Source of the DNA: a virus
Direction: 5' to 3' (one strand)
DNA: 40,423 bases
IMG/VR virus record: IMGVR_UViG_3300034418_001059
Location: 1 to 40,423 of that record
The position numbers were made by a program, and so were the translations under genes. This document shows, one piece after another, positions 29,707-36,548 of the stretch (positions within the stretch are counted from its first letter, which is position 1; the number at the start of each line of letters is the position of its first letter). Below the pieces are notes generated by a model, which was given only the letters and a program-made list of their open reading frames with translations, searched no databases and had not been told where the DNA came from.

Positions 29707-30053
29707 TGAAAGCCACGATCACGATCACACAAAGGATGCTCAACAAAAGCATCATAGACGCCAATAAGAGCGTTGTGAATTTATTCTTACGCAACTTGGT
29801 ACACCGAGGTTACGTGAACATAGACAACGGTGCGAAGCAGATTGTTAGAGCGGTTTATGATGACGGTTCTGGATACACTGAGACAGAGATCAGGCTGTAT
29901 CGGCGTCCTCGTGGCGATAAGCTTTTATCCATCAAAGGGCTGTCGAAACGGGCCACGGCGGGGGATATAGTAACGATTGAGTACGATGAGAAGATAGGGG
30001 CCGTGGTGCGAGTATCTTCTGTAGAAATTGAGACGGTGGAGGTAATTGAATGA
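29706..30053 (+). CDS. Early protein with basic beta-rich core (115 aa)
   Basis: Start chosen at ATG 29706 (TAATG coupling, AAGGAAAG upstream). The product is basic in its first half (TITQRMLNKSIIDANKSVVN, LFLRNLVHRGYVNI) and beta-rich after that (ETEIRLYRRPRGDKLLSIKG, GDIVTIEYDEKIGAVVRVSS). A helix-then-barrel layout could be a nucleic-acid binding protein. No known signature. Its stop overlaps the next start by four bases. Confidence 0.7.
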   Translation: MKATITITQRMLNKSIIDANKSVVNLFLRNLVHRGYVNIDNGAKQIVRAVYDDGSGYTETEIRLYRRPRGDKLLSIKGLSKRATAGDIVTIEYDEKIGAVVRVSSVEIETVEVIE

Positions 30054-30304
30054 CCCCACAAGAGCGGAGAATACAATATCTGACCGTAACGGCGGCGGAC
30101 AACAAGCGCATGTTAGATCACAACGGTGGCAGTCAGAAGTACGGTCAGAAGCATACATCTGAGTGTTCGGGCAGGCAGAAGCGTCCGGAAACAGTTGCTT
30201 TGATTTCTTTGGTGGATGAGGGTGTTGGGGTACAGGAAGCCGCAAGAGCCGCAGGTTTAAGCCTGCGGCAAGCCCGAGACATTTTAAGACGAAGGAGAGA
30301 ATAA
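30050..30304 (+). CDS. Small HTH protein (84 aa)
   Basis: The C-terminal half is a helix-turn-helix: ETVALISLVDEGVGVQEAAR, then AAGLSLRQARDILRRRRE, where QEAARAAGLS is the turn region and LRQARDIL the recognition helix. The N-terminal half (MTPQERRIQYLTVTAADNKR) is polar, with Lys/His-rich stretches. It may regulate early promoters or act as a terminase-like DNA binder. It is coupled to both neighbours (ATGA and TAATG). Confidence 0.7.
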   Translation: MTPQERRIQYLTVTAADNKRMLDHNGGSQKYGQKHTSECSGRQKRPETVALISLVDEGVGVQEAARAAGLSLRQARDILRRRRE

Positions 30305-30558
30305 TGGTAACTGTTGTTACAGATAAGAGCATGTGGTCCGAAGAAGAGTTTGAGGACTGTGTTGAGAGGTTCGGGGAGTTTCTGGCAGAACTTCACGAAG
30401 AGAAGCGTGATCCGGACCTAATGGTTCCGGTCATGTTTGGGATATTGGTTGATATGATGATTGATGTTCACGGGCCTGAAGACGCCCGTGAGATGATGGG
30501 TATCAACGTAATAGCTCAATGTAGCAAAGCGTCTGGTGACGCAACAACAATGCATTAG
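30304..30558 (+). CDS. Early acidic helical protein (84 aa)
   Basis: An 84-residue, acidic and Met-rich protein (MWSEEEFEDCVERFGEFLAE, PDLMVPVMFGILVDMMIDVH, GPEDAREMMGINVIAQCSKA). The middle helix is hydrophobic but flanked by acids, so it is probably a core helix rather than a membrane segment. Coupled to the HTH gene before it. Its function is unknown. Confidence 0.65.
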   Translation: MVTVVTDKSMWSEEEFEDCVERFGEFLAELHEEKRDPDLMVPVMFGILVDMMIDVHGPEDAREMMGINVIAQCSKASGDATTMH

Positions 30559-30566
30559 GAGGAACA

Positions 30567-31148
30567 ATGCAGCAACTAACTGGATTAATACAAAGTCACG
30601 AAGTTTATGTAGAAAACATCTTTCCACAGGGCCACGGTTTTGGGGTAACAACGGGTGGAGAGAGCGTTTTCTTTGACCCGATCTTTGTGCGAAAGCATGG
30701 GGTGGAAGAGGGGTTGATGGAGACGTATGTTGTTGTGGCAAACGCTCCGGACAAGAGAGATAGAACCCCTTGGAGAGCCGTGGGTGTTAAGCCTATGAAC
30801 GGTTCAACGGCGGAGCCGATCCCTGTGCAAGCATCTGTGAAAAAGGTTCCCACACCGGACGAGGTAGATCGTTTGGTGTTGGATGTAATGGGCGATACTC
30901 ACGAGAACGTGCAGGACGATGCATGGTCGTGTGGAGAACTGGCCTATGAGTTGGAGTTAGACAGTCAGACGGTAAGTAATTCACTACATAGATTGTTTGC
31001 TCAGGGTAAGCTTGTTAAGAACATCACGCACCAACGTCCGGGGCTTTCATCTAGGGGTTCGTTCATTCGGTGGTCGATAGACGTTGGGGCTTTCTTTCCA
31101 CCGTCGAAAGAAGTTCTAGAACTGGAGAAGACTATTGCAGAAGACTGA
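30567..31148 (+). CDS. OB-like plus winged-helix-like protein (193 aa)
   Basis: GGAGGAACA precedes ATG 30567. The N-terminal 65 residues resemble a cold-shock/OB unit (VENIFPQGHGFGVTTGGESV, FFDPIFVRKHGVEEGLMETY), with nucleic-acid-binding aromatic positions in GFGV and VFFD. A Pro/Lys linker leads to a winged helix (WSCGELAYELELDSQTVSNS, LHRLFAQGKLVKNI) at about 125-160. Such a pairing suits a transcription or translation regulator. It ends the coupled early run and overlaps the next small gene. Assignment is by pattern, not by a database search. Confidence 0.7.
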   Translation: MQQLTGLIQSHEVYVENIFPQGHGFGVTTGGESVFFDPIFVRKHGVEEGLMETYVVVANAPDKRDRTPWRAVGVKPMNGSTAEPIPVQASVKKVPTPDEVDRLVLDVMGDTHENVQDDAWSCGELAYELELDSQTVSNSLHRLFAQGKLVKNITHQRPGLSSRGSFIRWSIDVGAFFPPSKEVLELEKTIAED

Positions 31149-31278
31149 TAAGAAATACGTGACCGTGACAATTCGGTCAGATGATTTGGAAATCCTTCGG
31201 AGGATCGCGGTGCGAGAGCGGAGGTCCATGCTGCAACAGTTATCGTTAATTATTAATAAGTTTTCTGACGAAGAATAG
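31135..31278 (+). CDS. 47-aa ribbon-helix-helix-like protein, TTG start
   Basis: Found by reading past the stop at 31148. TTG 31135 has GGAG seven bases upstream, and no ATG is available near the 5' end. The product has a strand YVTVTIRSDDLEILRRIA, a basic turn VRERRSM and a second helix LQQLSLIINKF: the strand-helix-helix order of Arc/MetJ repressors. These bind operators as dimers. The gene closes the early operon, so it may feed back on early promoters such as those near the iteron-like array. Confidence 0.55.
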   Translation: MQKTDKKYVTVTIRSDDLEILRRIAVRERRSMLQQLSLIINKFSDEE

Positions 31279-31300
31279 TTTTTTTCTTCTATGAACGACA

Positions 31301-31334
31301 GAACGAGGCCCGATTTTATCGTCGGGCCTCGTTC
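31301..31334. terminator. Perfect inverted repeat between convergent genes
   Basis: GAACGAGGCCCGA and TCGGGCCTCGTTC form a 13-bp perfect stem with an 8-base loop. It lies between the early operon end (31278) and the minus-strand gene ending at 31316, with one arm inside that gene's last codons. No U-run follows in either direction, so it may be a factor-dependent or weak bidirectional terminator. Confidence 0.6.
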
Positions 31335-31576
31335 CATTTGCCCTTCTTACCCGCGAGGGTTTCGGGCTTTTCTTTACTATAGCCTCGTATCTGTGTGACG
31401 TTGAGGGATGACTTTTTTAACCCCCTCAGATACGCCCTTGCCACGTCCTCAGTCAAGCCTGTTTGTTCTGATAGGACCGTGGCCCCAGTGTCGAGGGTCC
31501 GCAACCCTTTTTTAAAGTCCACCATTGTTTCGATGATGTCCTCGTGGGTTGCGGGTTTTTTTACACGGTTAGCCAT
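31316..31576 (-). CDS. Small protein downstream of SNF2-type helicase (86 aa)
   Basis: An 86-residue basic protein (MANRVKKPATHEDIIETMVD, FKKGLRTLDTGATVLSEQTG, LTEDVARAYLRGLKKSSLNV) with a helix-turn-helix-like middle at LSEQTGLTEDVARAYLRGLK. It overlaps the helicase end by 16 bases, so the two are translated together. It may be a DNA-binding partner of the helicase. The 3' end of the gene doubles as a stem arm of the inverted repeat at 31301-31334. Confidence 0.7.
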   Translation of the reverse strand: MANRVKKPATHEDIIETMVDFKKGLRTLDTGATVLSEQTGLTEDVARAYLRGLKKSSLNVTQIRGYSKEKPETLAGKKGKWNEARR

Positions 31577-33012
31577 TCTCTTGCTTGTTCCCCTAGAACC
31601 GCTGCACCTATGTTGATTTTGTTTCTCAAAGCTTTGACGATCTTTTCATCAATCGTTTTCTCTGTGATGAGATCAACGTATGTCACTGGGTTATGTTGCC
31701 CGATGCGGTGAGCGCGGTCCTCTGATTGTATTCTAGTTTCGAGGTTGAAGTCATTGGCATAGTAGACCACGAGGTTTGCTTCAGTCAATGTCAGACCGTA
31801 CCCTGCGGTTGCGGGGTTGCCAACAAAGAACCTGAGTTTATCCCCGTTTTGAAAGTCCTTCACGATCTGGCTACGTTTATCATCGGATGTATCCCCGAAG
31901 TATGCAGCGGCACAGCCCTCACCAAACCGTTTGTTTAATGCCTCAGTAATTGTTTGTATGTCGTGCCGAAACCGTGACCAGATTATGGCTTTGCCTTGGT
32001 GTTCTTCTATTATTTCAAGCAGCGCATCCAATCTGGTTGAGGGGAACGTAAGCATCTCGCCCTCATCTGTCTTGAGATGACCGGACATAACTTGCTGCAT
32101 GCGTAGGAGTTGGGTGATTACAGCGGGGGCCGTGGTCATTTCACCATCCTCGAACATCACCATAGCATTGGTCCGAAGTCCTTCATACATTCGGCGTTGC
32201 TCCGGCGTCATAGATACATTTCGATAGGTGTATATCTTTTCGGGCAAGTCGAGGCAGTCTTTCTTTAGGACCCGAAAGGAAAACGAATCTATTCTGTCGG
32301 TGAGTTCGTCTATGTTTTTGTATCCCAGTATTTGAGTGAAGGCAGTGGCACCCATTTTTACCTTTTGCATAACGGCGTATCGACTTTGAAAGGCCCAGAA
32401 TGATTCGAAGCCCATGATTCCGGAGCGTAGAAACTCTGCTTGCGCCCAGATATCCATCGGGCTTTTGGTAACGGGTGATCCGGTGAGCAGCCGCCTGTAT
32501 CTAAAGTTCTGAGCAATCTTGAGCAGGGCCTTGGTGCGTTTGGCCTTGGGGTTTTTGATCGTGGTGCTTTCATCCACGGCAATCATACCACGGGACCCGT
32601 ATCGTTTAGAAAACCATTCCCCTGCGGTCCTGCCTTTGAGGGAACTGAAAGCTTCAACGTTCATGACGAAGATCGTCAAGCCCTCGAAGGGTTCTTGAAC
32701 CGCCCTCATTTCTTCTTGCTGTTTTTTGTTTCCCCCTGCAACCCAGCGGATTACACGGTAGTACACATTGTCAGACATGTGCTCCGGTATTTCTTTCTCC
32801 ACCCAGTTTCGATACACGCCCTTGGGTGCGATGACCAAGGCGAAATCTATGTCATGCCTTAGATATAGCATGCCCATATTATCTATAAGAACCTTAGACT
32901 TTCCGGTCCCCATCTCCATGAAGTAACCAAACTCAGGTCGCAACAGCCCCTCCTCCAACGCATCCCTTTGATGGTCGAACGGATTTTTTTTAAAATTGTA
33001 CTTGAAGTCCAT
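31561..33012 (-). CDS. SNF2-family (SF2) DNA helicase/translocase
   Basis: A 483-residue protein with the SF2/SNF2 set of motifs: MEMGTGKSKVLIDNM (Walker A, 32-46), FALVIAPKGVYRNW (Ia), AVDESTTIKNP (Walker B as DEST, 147-150), RRLLTGSPV (III), KAIIWSRFRHDIQTI (IV), VGNPATAGYGLTLTEANLVV (V) and QSEDRAHRIGQ (VI, 429-439). HRIGQ and the order are SNF2-type. Phage members are thought to remodel replication or recombination intermediates. DEST replaces the more usual DExH. It runs against the surrounding plus-strand replication genes and has its own promoter at 33052-33080. Confidence 0.92.
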   Translation of the reverse strand: MDFKYNFKKNPFDHQRDALEEGLLRPEFGYFMEMGTGKSKVLIDNMGMLYLRHDIDFALVIAPKGVYRNWVEKEIPEHMSDNVYYRVIRWVAGGNKKQQEEMRAVQEPFEGLTIFVMNVEAFSSLKGRTAGEWFSKRYGSRGMIAVDESTTIKNPKAKRTKALLKIAQNFRYRRLLTGSPVTKSPMDIWAQAEFLRSGIMGFESFWAFQSRYAVMQKVKMGATAFTQILGYKNIDELTDRIDSFSFRVLKKDCLDLPEKIYTYRNVSMTPEQRRMYEGLRTNAMVMFEDGEMTTAPAVITQLLRMQQVMSGHLKTDEGEMLTFPSTRLDALLEIIEEHQGKAIIWSRFRHDIQTITEALNKRFGEGCAAAYFGDTSDDKRSQIVKDFQNGDKLRFFVGNPATAGYGLTLTEANLVVYYANDFNLETRIQSEDRAHRIGQHNPVTYVDLITEKTIDEKIVKALRNKINIGAAVLGEQAREWLTV

Positions 33013-33051
33013 GTCAGTTTCCCTTATTGTCTATTTTACGGATTGTTTATT

Positions 33052-33080
33052 ATTCTACAGATAATAATCTGACCCGTCAA
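33052..33080 (-). promoter_or_regulatory. Sigma70-like promoter for the helicase gene
   Basis: Read on the minus strand, TTGACG (33080-33075), a 17-base spacer and TAGAAT (33057-33052) match five of six consensus bases at each box. The predicted start point is about 35 bases before ATG 33012. It is the best promoter I can see in the window, and it lies in the 93-base gap between divergent genes. Confidence 0.7.
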
Positions 33081-33105
33081 CTACAACCCTGAAGAGGATC
33101 AACTT

Positions 33106-33666
33106 ATGAACGATATTTTTGACGATATGTTTGACGAAGGCCAAGCGTTGGCTGGAGTTGATACAAGCACTGGGAAAAACCTCAGTGATCTAGTGCGTAC
33201 AATGCGCGGGATCGAAGACCAGATGGTCGATGCCGAGGCGCACTTGAAAGCATTGAAGGCTGAGAAGCACAAGCTATCGGTCGAACAAATACCATCACTC
33301 ATGGATGAGATGGGCGTTGAGCGTCTTGATGTAGACGGCTTGACTGTGCAGCGAAAGATGATGGTGCATGCCAGTATCCCAGTATCGCGGAGAGAAGAGG
33401 CTTTCTCTTGGCTTCGGGAGCAGGGGCTAGATGACATTATAAAGAACGATGTGATCTGCACCTTCGGTAAGGGGCAAGACAACATGGCGAAAGATGTTGT
33501 TGGCATCCTAAGTGACCGTGGTTTCGAACCGAATACCAAGACCCACGTTCATCCCTCTACGTTGAAAGCGTTTATCAAAGAGCGTGTGACGGACGGGAAG
33601 CCTATCGACCTCGACATGTTTGGGGCATTCATCGCAAACGCGGCAGAAATCCGGAGGAAAGTATAA
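33106..33666 (+). CDS. Conserved phage protein preceding replication genes (186 aa)
   Basis: A 186-residue acidic-to-neutral protein: an N-terminal acidic stretch (NDIFDDMFDEGQALAG), a helical pair (LSDLVRTMRGIEDQMVDAEA, HLKALKAEKHKLSVEQIPSL), then MGVERLDVDGLTVQRKMMVH and a C-terminal helical section. The helical hairpin followed by a small beta unit recalls phage Gam-like or DUF proteins placed beside SSB genes. GAGG precedes ATG 33106. It opens the replication operon; a role in DNA end protection or recombination is conceivable but not shown. Confidence 0.75.
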   Translation: MNDIFDDMFDEGQALAGVDTSTGKNLSDLVRTMRGIEDQMVDAEAHLKALKAEKHKLSVEQIPSLMDEMGVERLDVDGLTVQRKMMVHASIPVSRREEAFSWLREQGLDDIIKNDVICTFGKGQDNMAKDVVGILSDRGFEPNTKTHVHPSTLKAFIKERVTDGKPIDLDMFGAFIANAAEIRRKV

Positions 33667-33959
33667 TGGGTGCGTATAAGAATAAAATGTTGGAAGAGAT
33701 GGATGATGAAGACCACACTGATGAGTATGGTGGCTTCATGGACAATGACGAGACAGATTTCGAAGAGTGCATGGAAGATCAGTTGATTGAGAGACAGATT
33801 GACGAAGAGCTTCAAACTCTTTTGGAACTGGAGGCTGATCTAAAAGGGCATCAAAGAGCTTTATACAATAGGATGATAGGTATGAAGGTTGCGAAGAACA
33901 TGGCGAAGGATCGCATCTCTTTGATTAAATCTATTCTTGGGGGACATAAAAATGGGTAA
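33666..33959 (+). CDS. Small acidic/helical protein (97 aa)
   Basis: A 97-residue protein. The first 50 residues are extremely acidic (DEDHTDEYGGFMDNDETDFE), followed by a basic helical half (LKGHQRALYNRMIGMKVAKN, RISLIKSILGGHKNG). The charge split may allow self-association or masking of a DNA-binding helix. It is coupled to its neighbours by 1-base and 8-base overlaps in the replication operon. No family recognised. Confidence 0.7.
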   Translation: MGAYKNKMLEEMDDEDHTDEYGGFMDNDETDFEECMEDQLIERQIDEELQTLLELEADLKGHQRALYNRMIGMKVAKNMAKDRISLIKSILGGHKNG

Positions 33960-34746
33960 CGCGGTAGCAAATAAAAAAAGTGCAGAGTTAAGCACAGACG
34001 TAATGGACGATATCTTTGCCACAGCGGGGGAAGGTGCATCGTTTGACAGTAGCGAGATGCAGATACCGTTTGTACGGTTGCTTCAGGCTATGTCTCCACA
34101 GTTAAACAAGCGCAACGCTGAGTACATTGAAGGCTCTCAGCAGGGTGATGCGTTTAACAATGTGACATTTCAGATATGGGAAGGCGAGAAAGGTATACAG
34201 GTTATCCCCTGCTATCAGTGTACCAAATACCTAGAGTTCGTGCCGCGTGACTTGGGCGGCGGGTTCAAAGGAGAGATTGCCGCCACTGATCCTGTACTGA
34301 CCAAGACAACACGGTCAGGGTCCAAGGAAATGTTACCCAACGGCAATGAACTGGTGAAATCAGACCAACACTTTGTGTTGATTGTTGAGGAAGACGGTTC
34401 TTATCAACCTGCGGTAGTAGATATGAAATCTACTGCCCTTAAAGTAAGCCGCCGTTGGAAAACACAGATCGCCATGCAGAAAGTTAAGCATCCTAAGTCG
34501 GGTGCGATGGTTACTCCTGCGGTCTTTGCCACGATCTGGCGTCTCCGATCTGTTGAGGAGAGTAACGATCAGGGTACATGGAACAACTGGGCTATTGAAA
34601 AGGTCGGGTTGGTTAAAGAGAAAGACCAGTTGCAAGAAGCCATGCTGTTTAGGCAGTCGGTTGCAGCGGGTGAGGTTAAAGCAGCACCAGAGGTTGAAAC
34701 CTCCAAGCCAGCCTCTGCAGAACGGAATGACGAAATCCCGTTCTAA
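33952..34746 (+). CDS. ssDNA-binding protein-like, SSB-type C-terminal tail
   Basis: Start chosen at ATG 33952; a TTG five codons earlier is also open. The 264-residue product has a core with GDAFNNVTFQIWEGEKGIQV, IPCYQCTKYLEFVPRDLGGG, KSDQHFVLIVEEDGSYQPAV and VDMKSTALKVSRRWKTQIAM, then TWNNWAIEKVG. This is the pattern of phage proteins placed where SSB is expected. It ends in NDEIPF, like the acidic DDxIPF tail by which bacterial SSB recruits partners. The fold assignment is inferred; the tail is directly visible. Confidence 0.75.
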   Translation: MGNAVANKKSAELSTDVMDDIFATAGEGASFDSSEMQIPFVRLLQAMSPQLNKRNAEYIEGSQQGDAFNNVTFQIWEGEKGIQVIPCYQCTKYLEFVPRDLGGGFKGEIAATDPVLTKTTRSGSKEMLPNGNELVKSDQHFVLIVEEDGSYQPAVVDMKSTALKVSRRWKTQIAMQKVKHPKSGAMVTPAVFATIWRLRSVEESNDQGTWNNWAIEKVGLVKEKDQLQEAMLFRQSVAAGEVKAAPEVETSKPASAERNDEIPF

Positions 34747-34755
34747 TCTGCTTTA

Positions 34756-34795
34756 GGGGGGCGCGGGTCAGGTTTCGCACTGCGAGGCTCCCCCC
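34756..34795 (+). other. G6/C6 hairpin between SSB-like and primase genes
   Basis: GGGGGG (34756-34761) and CCCCCC (34790-34795) can pair across a structured interior in the 70-base gap. The following ACTTTCTC has only a weak pyrimidine run. It could reduce read-through so that SSB-like protein exceeds primase. Confidence 0.5.
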
Positions 34796-34816
34796 ACTTT
34801 CTCAGGGATTATTGTA

Positions 34817-36346
34817 ATGACACAAGCTAGTAGGATGCTGGCTATCTTCGCTGGTTCGCGGGTAGCGTATGGCTCTACAAAAATAAAACGTGTGGGCCGG
34901 AACGGTAAAACGGAAGCCGACAGTTGGATTGTGCGTGATCCTCTGACCGAGGAGGCTATGCAAAAACATTTGGATGGATCGTTAGGTGTTGGGTCCATAC
35001 CGATAGACGAGGAGAATGCCTGCCGTTTTGGGTGCATTGACATTGATGTTTACGATCTGGATCACAAGCAACTGCAGCAAAAGATTACGCAGTTAAAGTT
35101 CCCGTTGTCTCACTGCCGTTCTAAGTCTGGTGGAGCGCACCTCTACCTGTTTCTTAATCAGAAAGAGTCGGCGGCGGTGGTTCGAGAGTTCCTGACCGAG
35201 ATGTCTATTGCTTTGGGGTTCTCAGGTTCAGAGATTTTCCCCAAGCAGGACACAATATTATCAGATCAGGGAGACGTGGGTAACTTTATTAACCTACCGT
35301 ACTTCAAGGCGGAGGAGACGCTTCGATACTGCTTTGATAGCAACGTCGAGGCGTTAGAGTTGGATGATTTTCTGGATCATGCGGAGAAGTCCGAGACCAC
35401 GCTAGATGATCTGGAAGCTTTAAGACTTGGGGGCAAGGAAGAGTTCTTTGATGGACCGCCATGCCTACAACACATCTGTTCGCAGGGTGCAATCTCAAGT
35501 GATAGAAACTCAACGCTGTTCAACTGTGGCGTGTACTGCCGTAAGAAGTGGGCGGATGATTGGGTTGAGAAACTAGAAGAGATGAACCGAAACCTTACGG
35601 CCTCTCCACTTCCGGCCTCTGAGATATCTGCGCTGCAGAAATCGGTGGGCAAGAAGGATTATTTCTACACCTGTAAGCAAGAGCCTATCAAAAGCTACTG
35701 TGATCCGGACGTATGCCGCACCAGAAAGTACGGTGTGGGTGATGACGTACCGGATGCGCCCAAGCTAGGCGGTCTTGTGACCATGTTGTCGGAGCCAAGG
35801 CTACACTTCTTGGACGTTACAGGGCGGCGGGTGCAGCTATCAACGGAGCAGTTACAAAACCAGACGCTGTTTCAACGGGCATGTATGGATCAGCTAAGTG
35901 TTATGCCTCCTACCATGCGTCCAGCAAGGTGGCAGATGCTTATCTCTGCGCTCATGACAAACTCCACACGAATAGAGGTGCCAGAAGAACTGACCTACTC
36001 AGGCCAGTTTAAAGATCACCTACGCATGTACTGCACCAGTAGGATACGGGCTGTGCAGGCAGAGGAAATAACGCATGGAAAGCCGTGGACCGAGGGCGGG
36101 TTTACCTCGTTCATGATCTCGGGTCTCATGGATTATTTGCATAATCGTAACTTCAATCAGTACACAAGAGCCGAGGTTACGGAAGCATTAAAGAAGCTGA
36201 ACGGGGGCAAGGACGCCGAGTATGTCCTGAACTATCGCAAGGCTGACGGGAAGAGAACAACGGCGCGTGTATGGCGTGTGCCTGCGTTCGAGGAAACGGA
36301 TGTAGAACTAGATGTAAAGGAGATTCCAAATGACATCCCCTTCTAA
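34817..36346 (+). CDS. Archaeo-eukaryotic-type primase with SSB-like C-terminal tail
   Basis: A 509-residue protein. FGCIDIDVYDLD supplies Asp75 and Asp77, and SHCRSKSGGAHLYLFLNQ supplies the Ser/Gly loop and His108 of the AEP primase site; EIFPKQD and NFINLPYF are also typical. Between residues 216 and 300 are seven cysteines (216, 221, 237, 241, 286, 295, 300) in PPCLQHIC, FNCGVYC and YTCKQEPIKSYCDPDVCRTR, probably a metal or Fe-S site. A helical C-terminal region follows. The end is EIPNDIPF, a close copy of the SSB tail. It would make primers for the phage polymerase. Confidence 0.85.
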   Translation: MTQASRMLAIFAGSRVAYGSTKIKRVGRNGKTEADSWIVRDPLTEEAMQKHLDGSLGVGSIPIDEENACRFGCIDIDVYDLDHKQLQQKITQLKFPLSHCRSKSGGAHLYLFLNQKESAAVVREFLTEMSIALGFSGSEIFPKQDTILSDQGDVGNFINLPYFKAEETLRYCFDSNVEALELDDFLDHAEKSETTLDDLEALRLGGKEEFFDGPPCLQHICSQGAISSDRNSTLFNCGVYCRKKWADDWVEKLEEMNRNLTASPLPASEISALQKSVGKKDYFYTCKQEPIKSYCDPDVCRTRKYGVGDDVPDAPKLGGLVTMLSEPRLHFLDVTGRRVQLSTEQLQNQTLFQRACMDQLSVMPPTMRPARWQMLISALMTNSTRIEVPEELTYSGQFKDHLRMYCTSRIRAVQAEEITHGKPWTEGGFTSFMISGLMDYLHNRNFNQYTRAEVTEALKKLNGGKDAEYVLNYRKADGKRTTARVWRVPAFEETDVELDVKEIPNDIPF

Positions 36347-36548
36347 CCGTTTGTTAAGGGTGTCCGAGGTCGCAAAGCTTTTGGGAGTATCGACCTCAAC
36401 GCTCTACAAGTGGGTGAAACAGGGCCAATTTCCACGGCCCATAATGCTTGGACCGATGAAACCCAAGCAGCGACAGACCAAGCGTTGGGTTCTGAGCGAA
36501 GTGGAACAATGGGTAAACGAAAGGGCTAGGGAAGATGATTACGAATAG
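36330..36548 (+). CDS. AlpA/excisionase-like HTH protein (72 aa)
   Basis: A 72-residue protein with a MerR-like winged HTH: LRVSEVAKLLGVSTSTLYKW, VKQGQFPRPIMLG, and a C-terminal RWVLSEVEQWVNERARED. This is the AlpA/HTH_17 pattern used in regulators and excisionases. Its ATG (36330) lies inside the primase frame and has AAAGGAG seven bases upstream; its end overlaps the helicase start by 14 bases. No integrase is visible in the window, so a regulator role is more likely than excision. Confidence 0.85.
   Translation: MTSPSNRLLRVSEVAKLLGVSTSTLYKWVKQGQFPRPIMLGPMKPKQRQTKRWVLSEVEQWVNERAREDDYE

Noticed and set aside
31279-31291. T-run after the RHH-like gene as an intrinsic terminator
   Set aside because: No stable hairpin precedes it; the nearby 13-bp inverted repeat lies downstream of the T-run.
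33035-33065. Plus-strand promoter for the replication operon (TTTACG, GATAAT)
   Set aside because: The spacer would be 19 bases and the -35 box is poor; too weak to list as a feature.
36330-36548. AlpA-like protein as evidence for an integrated prophage
   Set aside because: The HTH type is common in lytic phages, and no integrase, attachment site or host gene is visible.
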